Source: JADJEK01 sp052034255 (lineage in GTDB: Bacteria > Planctomycetota > B15-G4 > JADJEK01). From it: a DNA stretch of 17,022 nt. The translations under genes were made by a program, and so were the position numbers. The stretch is from NCBI GenBank assembly GCA_052034255.1, contig JBPOIU010000209.1:1-17022 (forward strand). Direction: 5' to 3'. The notes beneath the pieces are model-generated. The model was given only the letters and a program-made list of their open reading frames with translations, ran no database searches and was not told the origin of the DNA. Below are positions 5,896 to 12,898 of this stretch, piece after piece (position 1 is the stretch's first letter; the number at the start of each line of letters is the position of its first letter).

Positions 5896-6642
5896 CTACG
5901 CCTCGGGCCCGATGACCCGACGCGGCGCGATCGTCATCGCTGCGACCGCGCACAACATTCCGGCCGCGAAACCACCGACGTGCGCCCAGTGCGCGACCTC
6001 GCTGGCGTGCGCGCCGGCGGTCGCGCTGATCGATTCGAGGAAGAACCACACGCCGAGGAAGATCCAGCCCGGAACGGGGAACAGGAACAGCGGCGGCACG
6101 AACGTCAGGATGCGCGAGCGCGGGAACAGCAGGAAGTGAGCCCCGAGGACTCCGCCGATCGCGCCGCTGGCGCCGATCGTCGGGACGCGCGCGGCATCCT
6201 CGATCGGGAACAGCAGCGAGGCGAAACCGAGCGGCTCCTCGCCGAGCACGTCGATCGTGTGGACCAAGCCCGCGACGACCCCGCAGAAGACGAGACAGAG
6301 CGCGAAGCCGATCGAGCCGATACGCGATTCGACGCTGCGACCGAACACCCACAGGAACAGCATGTTCCCGAGCAGGTGCGCGACGCCGCCGTGCAGGAAC
6401 ATCGAGCTGACGAACGGACGCGCCAGGTCCCACAGGCCGCGCGCCGTGACCCCGAACTCCATGAGGTCGGACACCTGCGCATCGACGCGCCGGGGAACCA
6501 ACGCGAAGCGATCGATGAAGCGGTCGAGCGCGATGTCGGACAGGCCGGACATGAACACGAAGACACCGACACACGCGACGACCATGCTCATGGTCACGGG
6601 TGTCGACGAGCGAACGGGTTCGGTGTCGGCGAGCGGGATCAT
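5896..6642 (-). CDS. Rhomboid-family intramembrane serine protease
   Basis: This 248-residue membrane protein has the rhomboid core. An N-terminal helix (TMSMVVACVGVFVFMSG) is followed by a long L1 region with RPFVSSMFLHGGVAHLLGNM and LFLWVFGRSVE. The catalytic serine lies in GASGAIGG (Ser159) and the catalytic histidine in WAHVGGFAAG (His221), which fits AHxxGxxxG. About six transmembrane helices are seen, the size expected for a basic bacterial rhomboid. The long variable loop at about 128-153 (GEEPLGFASLLFPIED) is typical of this environmental subfamily. I chose the ATG at 6642 over a GTG at 6693 that adds a polar arginine-rich tail. The gene follows spoVR in the same direction after 86 bp. 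The substrate is unknown. Confidence 0.88.
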   Translation of the reverse strand: MIPLADTEPVRSSTPVTMSMVVACVGVFVFMSGLSDIALDRFIDRFALVPRRVDAQVSDLMEFGVTARGLWDLARPFVSSMFLHGGVAHLLGNMLFLWVFGRSVESRIGSIGFALCLVFCGVVAGLVHTIDVLGEEPLGFASLLFPIEDAARVPTIGASGAIGGVLGAHFLLFPRSRILTFVPPLFLFPVPGWIFLGVWFFLESISATAGAHASEVAHWAHVGGFAAGMLCAVAAMTIAPRRVIGPEA

Positions 6643-6682
6643 GGGTCGCGGGTCCAGCGGCCCCGCGGCGCGAGTTCTACCG

Positions 6683-6713
6683 CAAACGGGCACACAGGGG
6701 ACGGACCCGTTTG
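6683..6713 (-). other. Hairpin between spoVR and rhomboid genes
   Basis: CAAACGGG (6683-6690) and CCCGTTTG (6706-6713) form perfect 8-bp arms with a 15-nt loop. It starts 15 bases after the spoVR stop on the minus strand. No U-tract follows. It may end the stress-operon transcript or sit in the rhomboid leader. Confidence 0.35.
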
Positions 6714-6728
6714 ACGCCCTTGATCACG

Positions 6729-8246
6729 TCAGCCCGCGCCGATGCCGCGCGGTTCTTCGGACGGCGAGAGTTCGCGCTGCGTGATCTCGCCGCTCGCGTC
6801 CTTGCAGGTCAACAGGACCGCCTTGTTCTCGAGCATGGTCTCGAGGTGGACCGGGCGATCCCAGATCCAGCACAGGTTCTTCAGCGTCTCCTGCGCGAAG
6901 TCGAATTGCAGGTCGACCCCGCCCCATTTGTGGAACAGGTAGAGCTCGCCACGCTTTTCGTAGTTGCCGTCGGTCACGTAGATGTACGGCTGGCCCCAAT
7001 TGGTCAGCGAGAACAGCAACTGCTCTTTGACCTTCGTCCAATCGCGATCGACGATCTCGGTGCGCCCCGTCCGGCGATCGACGCCGTAGACGAACATCTT
7101 CTGCGCTTGTGCGAATTCCTCGTGGATGAACGTGTCGACGAAGGTCACGTCGTTGTGCGTGCGGCGCACTTCGAAGATCTTGTCGCGACCCAGGCCGAGG
7201 CGCCGATTGAGGCGGCGCTTCTGTTCGTGGTCTTCCATCTCTTCCCAGGCCGAGCCGAACTTCCCGCGGTTCCAGCGGTCTTCGATGTCGCGGAACAACT
7301 CGATGCCGAGCTTGTAGGGATTCAGTCGTCCCGGGCGGGTCGCGAGCGTGCCGCTGTGATGATCGGCGTAGTCGACGACTTCGCTCGGCTTCAGGATCTT
7401 CTGGGTCATCATCGTCGAGTGCCAGTACGACGCCCAGCCCTCGTTCATGATCTTCGTCATCGCCTGCGGGGCGAAGTAGTACGCCTCTTCACGGACGATC
7501 TCGAGCACCTCCTGCTGCCAACGCTTCAGCGGCGCGTACTCGAGCAGGAACGACAACACGTCACGCACCGGCACCGGCGGCAACTTCGCGTCCTGCGCGA
7601 CCTCTTGGCGGATTCGCGCTCGTTCCCGATCCGTGGCCGCGCGCGGATTGATGAACGAGTCCATGTACCCCTTGGCGCGGAACTTCACCGGGGCTTCTTC
7701 CGCCGCCGAGGGATCCACGTCGGACGGCTCGGTGCGTCGACGAATGAACATCGAGTGCGGATCGATCAGGTTGTCGAGCGACAGACAGCAGTCGAGGAAG
7801 CGCTCGACGGGCTCGAGACCGACGCGGTCCATCAGGCGACGCACGACCGTGCCGTGGTTCGCCATGCGGTCCATCATCTTGCGGTCGGTCTTCGAGAACC
7901 ACAGGTTGTTCTTGAAGAAGTCGCAGTGGCCGAACACGTGCGCCATGACCAGTTTCTGGTCGACGAGCATGTTCGAGCGCATCAAGTATGCGTAGCACGG
8001 ATCGTTGTTGATCACGAGCTCGTAGATCTTCGACAACCCGTACGAGTAGCCCTTGTCGAGCTGGTTGTATTCCATACCGAAGCGCCAGTGCGGATAGCGC
8101 GTCGGGAAGCCGCCGAACGCGGCGACTTCGTTCAGCTCGTCGGCGTCGAGCAACTCGAAGATGGTCTCGAAGCAATCGAGCCCGTACTCGCGGGCGTAGC
8201 CCTCGATCTCCTTGCGCGCGGCTTCGAGTTCGGGAGTGAGGCTCAT
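6729..8246 (-). CDS. spoVR: SpoVR-family protein (YcgB-like)
   Basis: The 505-residue product matches the SpoVR/YcgB family along its whole length. Near the N-terminus it has GYAREYGLDCFETIFELLD, FGGFPTRYPHWRFGMEY (44-60), KIYELVINNDPCYAYLMRSN (73-92) and LVMAHVFGHCDFFKNN (99-114). The C-terminal half has the conserved KIFEVRRTHNDVTF and YIYVTDGNYEKRGELYL. The molecular activity is not established; in Bacillus it is needed for the spore cortex, and in Gram-negatives it belongs to the yeaGH stress group. The ATG at 8246 overlaps the DUF444 stop as ATGA, which fixes the start; a longer upstream frame would run through the DUF444 gene. It is the last gene of the prkA operon. Confidence 0.93.
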   Translation of the reverse strand: MSLTPELEAARKEIEGYAREYGLDCFETIFELLDADELNEVAAFGGFPTRYPHWRFGMEYNQLDKGYSYGLSKIYELVINNDPCYAYLMRSNMLVDQKLVMAHVFGHCDFFKNNLWFSKTDRKMMDRMANHGTVVRRLMDRVGLEPVERFLDCCLSLDNLIDPHSMFIRRRTEPSDVDPSAAEEAPVKFRAKGYMDSFINPRAATDRERARIRQEVAQDAKLPPVPVRDVLSFLLEYAPLKRWQQEVLEIVREEAYYFAPQAMTKIMNEGWASYWHSTMMTQKILKPSEVVDYADHHSGTLATRPGRLNPYKLGIELFRDIEDRWNRGKFGSAWEEMEDHEQKRRLNRRLGLGRDKIFEVRRTHNDVTFVDTFIHEEFAQAQKMFVYGVDRRTGRTEIVDRDWTKVKEQLLFSLTNWGQPYIYVTDGNYEKRGELYLFHKWGGVDLQFDFAQETLKNLCWIWDRPVHLETMLENKAVLLTCKDASGEITQRELSPSEEPRGIGAG

Positions 8247-9361
8247 CGACCGGTCCCCAGGAACGAGCGGATCGAACCGAGGATCCCGTCGCGATCGGCG
8301 ATGTCCGACGTGATGACGCGCGGGTCGCCGTCGAACGCGCGATCGAGGTCTTTCTTGAATTGGCCGGACCCATACGCGCTGCGCACCTGGCCGTAGCAGA
8401 ACACGTTCGCCTTCGGCAACAGCACGTCGTTCAACAACTTCACGCAACGTTCGGTGTCGCGGCCGCTCCAGTTGTCGCCGTCGCTGAAGTGGAACGGGTA
8501 GATGTTCCACTGGTCGGCGGGGAACTGGCTTTCGATCATGCGCGCGCACAGCTCGTAGGCCGAGCTGATCTTCGTGCCGCCGCTTTCGCGCAAGTGATAG
8601 AAGGTCTCGCGATCGACTTCCTTCGCCGCGGCGTCGTGGACGATGTAGCGCGTCTCGATGTTCTTGTATTGAGAGCGCAGCCACGTATCGATCCAGAACG
8701 ACTCGGTGCGGACGATGTCCTTCTGTTCCTTCCCCATCGAGCCCGACACGTCCATCATGTAAATGATGACCGCGTTGAAGTCGGGGATCATGACGTCGCG
8801 GCGCGCGCGATAGCGCTTGTCGTCGCGGATCGGGATGATGACCGGATTCTCGGGGTCGTACGTGCCGGTCGCGATCTCGCGCAACAGCGCGCGACGATAC
8901 GTGCGACGGAAGTGCCGCAGCGACTCGGGACCGGTCGGCTTCAGCCCGGTGTAACGCCCGCCCTTCATCGGCAACTGGTTGTTGCCGCGGGGCTGGATGC
9001 GCGGCAACTCGAGTTCCTCGCCGAGGATCTTCGCCAATTCGTCGAGCGTGATCTCGACTTCGAGCGAGTGCTGCCCGGCGCCTTCGCCGGCTTGCCCTTC
9101 GCCATCGCCTTCTTGCAGCGGATCGCCAGGCTCGCCGTCGCCTTGACCGACTCCACCCTTCGGATTCGGTCCGAACCGGAAGTGCGGCAATTCGATCTGC
9201 GGCATCGGGATCGAAACGACGTTGCCGCCCTTGCGTCCCAGCAACTCGTGGTGGCTGACGTACTTCTTCAGGTCCTGTTTGATCTTGCCGCGCACGATCT
9301 CGTGGAACCGATTGCGATCCCGATCGATCTTGCGCACGGACAAGCGTGCGTCGCGCGACAT
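8243..9361 (-). CDS. yeaH: YeaH/YhbH family protein (DUF444) with VWA-like fold
   Basis: This 372-residue protein is the DUF444 member of the prkA cluster. The N-terminus contains KIDRDRNRFHEIVRGKIKQD, then VSIPMPQIELPHFRFG (49-64), a family hallmark. A low-complexity Gly/Glu/Asp linker (65-98) follows. The C-terminal half is a von Willebrand A-like domain with MIDAS residues DVSGS (Asp204, Ser206, Ser208) and a Thr263 candidate in GGTKIS, plus FSDGDNW near 292. Such domains often act as metal-dependent partners of AAA+ proteins, so interaction with PrkA is a fair inference. It starts one base after the prkA stop and overlaps spoVR by 4 bp, so all three are translationally coupled. Confidence 0.93.
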   Translation of the reverse strand: MSRDARLSVRKIDRDRNRFHEIVRGKIKQDLKKYVSHHELLGRKGGNVVSIPMPQIELPHFRFGPNPKGGVGQGDGEPGDPLQEGDGEGQAGEGAGQHSLEVEITLDELAKILGEELELPRIQPRGNNQLPMKGGRYTGLKPTGPESLRHFRRTYRRALLREIATGTYDPENPVIIPIRDDKRYRARRDVMIPDFNAVIIYMMDVSGSMGKEQKDIVRTESFWIDTWLRSQYKNIETRYIVHDAAAKEVDRETFYHLRESGGTKISSAYELCARMIESQFPADQWNIYPFHFSDGDNWSGRDTERCVKLLNDVLLPKANVFCYGQVRSAYGSGQFKKDLDRAFDGDPRVITSDIADRDGILGSIRSFLGTGR

Positions 9362-9362
9362 G

Positions 9363-11411
<2,049 letters not shown>

Positions 11412-11416
11412 TCGGG

Positions 11417-11423
11417 CCTCCCT
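11417..11423 (-). promoter_or_regulatory. Strong Shine-Dalgarno site of prkA (AGGGAGG)
   Basis: AGGGAGG ends 5 bases before the prkA ATG. It is the best ribosome binding site in the window and fixes the start. Other genes here have weak or no such site, so prkA may be translated at high rate once transcribed. Confidence 0.8.
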
Positions 11424-11551
11424 GGACGGGCCCGACGCTGCCGGAAACGAACGCCCGCGGCACGCGGACGAAACGACACCGACTCGGGCGGGACCGCGTC
11501 ACGCACCACGCGACTCGTCTGTCCGAGGAGATCGGCTGTCGCCAAGGGTTT

Positions 11552-11569
11552 CTTGAGGTTTTCCTCAAG
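11552..11569 (-). other. Small hairpin in the prkA leader
   Basis: CTTGAGG (11552-11558) and CCTCAAG (11563-11569) form a perfect 7-bp stem with a four-base loop (AAAA on the minus strand, the transcribed sense). It lies between the leader terminator and the prkA start. No function is known. Confidence 0.5.
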
Positions 11570-11623
11570 GGCCAGCGGATTTGCGTCGGGAAGGGTCCGC
11601 GGATCGCGGACGCTCGAACCCGG

Positions 11624-11670
11624 AAAAAGACTGAGGCCGTACCCGGCTCTCCCTTCGGGTACGGCCTCAG
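11624..11670 (-). terminator. Intrinsic terminator inside the prkA leader
   Basis: On the minus strand CTGAGGCCGTACCCG, a 10-nt loop and the exact complement CGGGTACGGCCTCAG form a perfect 15-bp stem (11670-11656 with 11645-11631). The U-tract TCTTTTT (11630-11624) follows directly. This is a textbook Rho-independent terminator reading toward prkA. It lies after the sigma-54-like promoter and 213 bp before the prkA ATG. It would either attenuate operon expression or end a short separate RNA. Confidence 0.85.
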
Positions 11671-11735
11671 ATTGATTCCCGCGGCCGCAGCAGCCTGACC
11701 GCGAGGAGCCGAGTCTCGTTTGCCCCGTCCGGCGC

Positions 11736-11759
11736 GGTGTCGCTCTCTCCAACGACACC
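11736..11759 (-). other. Hairpin in the promoter-proximal leader
   Basis: GGTGTCG (11736-11742) and CGACACC (11753-11759) form a perfect 7-bp stem with a 10-nt loop. It lies between the predicted transcription start and the leader terminator. It could be part of a structured leader or small RNA. Confidence 0.45.
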
Positions 11760-11806
11760 ACACGCGGGTCCGGTCTCTGCGCACTCACTCCGGGGGACGT
11801 GTCAGC

Positions 11807-11821
11807 GCGAACGGCGTGCCA
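11807..11821 (-). promoter_or_regulatory. Candidate sigma-54 (RpoN) promoter upstream of prkA
   Basis: The minus strand reads TGGCACGCCGTTCGC. This matches the -24/-12 consensus TGGCACG-N4-TTGC at every fixed base except one, with the essential GG-N10-GC spacing. Transcription would begin near 11796, leaving a leader of about 385 nt before prkA. The E. coli yeaGH operon is known to depend on sigma-54 and NtrC, so the promoter type fits the gene. No other promoter as convincing is seen between here and prkA. Confidence 0.65.
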
Positions 11822-11941
11822 ATGTCGAACCCGGTTCGCGTAAGTCTTGATCCCTCGGCTGTTTAGGATCTAGACAGAATTCGGGTCGGGGCGAAAGACG
11901 CGCCGAAAGCGCCGAATCCTCACCGTCCTCGCCCCAAATGT

Positions 11942-11960
11942 TTCACATGTGAATCACATG
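11942..11960. promoter_or_regulatory. Interleaved CACATG palindromes, candidate enhancer/operator
   Basis: TTCACATGTGAA (11942-11953) is a perfect 12-bp palindrome. It overlaps CATGTGA-A-TCACATG (11946-11960), which has perfect 7-bp arms around one base. They lie about 146-164 bp upstream of the predicted sigma-54 start, the usual position for an enhancer-binding activator. The site is also AT-rich relative to its surroundings. The binding protein is unknown. Confidence 0.5.
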
Positions 11961-11963
11961 AAG

Positions 11964-11995
11964 ACGCCCACCGGAACGATCGTTCCGGTGGGCGT
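11964..11995. terminator. Perfect 32-bp palindrome downstream of the exported orphan gene
   Basis: Sixteen bases on each side of the centre at 11979/11980 are exact reverse complements (arms beginning ACGCCCACCGGAACGA). It lies 60 bp after the stop of the minus-strand gene ending at 12055. In RNA it would be a very stable hairpin with a minimal loop. Only a weak T-containing tail (CTTCATGTGATTC) follows on the minus strand. Termination is the simplest role; a protein-binding site or cruciform is the alternative. Confidence 0.6.
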
Positions 11996-12054
11996 ATGAA
12001 TCGAAGTAATCAGGAGTTGTGAACGTGCCGCCGGCGACCCGTGAGCCTCGGGCG

Positions 12055-12810
12055 TTACAGCGTTCCGCTCAGTTCGACCGCGTCGATGTCGAAGGTGCCA
12101 CGGCCCGGATTCGACGTGCCCATGTAGAGCGCGGCAGGTTCAGCGGTGAGGTCTTCCGGCGCCAAGCCGACGTCCATGAACAGCGGAGTGTTCGTCGTCA
12201 GGTCGACGATCGAGACGCCCCACATCCACAGCGGTCCGACCTTCGTCGAACTCATCTCCACCGCGTAGCGATGGCCGGTCTCGTAGCTGACGGGGATCGA
12301 TTTGTCGTTCAGCGCGAGCTTGCGGTTCGGCAGGAACGTCAGCTTCCCGATGCGGCCGCTCCCCGGAGTGACTTCGTTGTCGATGATGCCGCAGGTGAAC
12401 GAGGTGGTGCCGTCATCGACCGGTGTCAGCACGAAGTTCGCGTTGAACCGCGACATGGTCGGCGACAGCGTCGTCGGCGTGAACTGAACCGCGGCGTAGC
12501 CGGTGACGCCGGACGCGCGGTCGGCCAACCGCAGTGCGTTCCCGACGCCCGTGATCGAGGGCACGACCACGACCGACGAGCGGTCGCCGGTGGTGGTGCC
12601 GACGATCGTGCCCATGGAATTCGTGATGGTCAGTTTGTTCGAGACGGCCAAGTTGGCCGGAGTCGCGCCGACGAGGTCGTCGTCGAAGCTCTCGGAGAAC
12701 AACACGGACAGGCCGGAACTCTGACTGATGCCGAACGCACACAGCGCACCCGTGAGGAGCGCGGCGCACAGAACTCGCTTGGATCTGGCAGGCGAGAACT
12801 TCGCGGACAT
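12055..12810 (-). CDS. Exported protein of unknown function, 251 residues
   Basis: The N-terminus is a clear Sec signal peptide: basic SAKFSPARSKR, hydrophobic VLCAALLTGALCAFG, and probable cleavage near residue 29-33. No lipobox is present. The mature part is rich in Thr, Ser, Val and Gly, with alternating beta-strand patterns (FSESFDDDLVGATPANLAV, NALRLADRASGVTGYAAVQF). The pattern FxESFDDD near the mature N-terminus and the WMWGVSIVDLTT segment resemble concanavalin A-like jelly-roll proteins of Planctomycetota and similar bacteria, but this is inference only. It is an orphan between yfhO (88 bp upstream) and the prkA leader. A weak -10-like TACACT lies upstream. There is no good Shine-Dalgarno site. 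Confidence 0.75.
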   Translation of the reverse strand: MSAKFSPARSKRVLCAALLTGALCAFGISQSSGLSVLFSESFDDDLVGATPANLAVSNKLTITNSMGTIVGTTTGDRSSVVVVPSITGVGNALRLADRASGVTGYAAVQFTPTTLSPTMSRFNANFVLTPVDDGTTSFTCGIIDNEVTPGSGRIGKLTFLPNRKLALNDKSIPVSYETGHRYAVEMSSTKVGPLWMWGVSIVDLTTNTPLFMDVGLAPEDLTAEPAALYMGTSNPGRGTFDIDAVELSGTL

Positions 12811-12870
12811 CCGACGATCACGTTTCCGGCGAGGGTTTTTCCAGCGTGACGGAACCCCCGCGCGACGCGA

Positions 12871-12876
12871 AGTGTA
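12871..12876 (-). promoter_or_regulatory. Weak candidate -10 (TACACT) for the exported orphan gene
   Basis: TACACT on the minus strand lies in the 88-bp gap after the YfhO stop and would give a leader of about 54 nt. No -35 box is evident. Read-through from yfhO is equally possible. Confidence 0.25.
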
Positions 12877-12898
12877 GACCGAGCCCGGGGTCGCTGCC

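Larger units (their letters stand above)
11412..12054 (-). other. Noncoding regulatory region upstream of prkA
   Basis: This 643-bp stretch lies between prkA and the exported orphan gene, both on the minus strand. Open frames in it (for example 11784-11389) lack a ribosome site, give arginine-rich low-complexity products and run into prkA, so I do not call them. In minus-strand order it contains a long palindrome, CACATG palindromes, a sigma-54 promoter match, a hairpin, an intrinsic terminator, a second hairpin and the prkA ribosome binding site. Confidence 0.7.

Noticed and set aside
6600..8396. A 598-codon plus-strand frame opposite spoVR
   Set aside because: It is antisense to a full SpoVR protein with conserved motifs. 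The translation has no recognisable fold.
8247..8684. N-terminal extension of the SpoVR frame
   Set aside because: It overlaps the DUF444 coding sequence on the same strand, and the ATGA overlap at 8243-8246 fits the shorter start.
11847..11876. Possible plus-strand sigma-70 promoter (TTGATC ... TAGACA)
   Set aside because: Both boxes are poor matches and no plus-strand gene follows.
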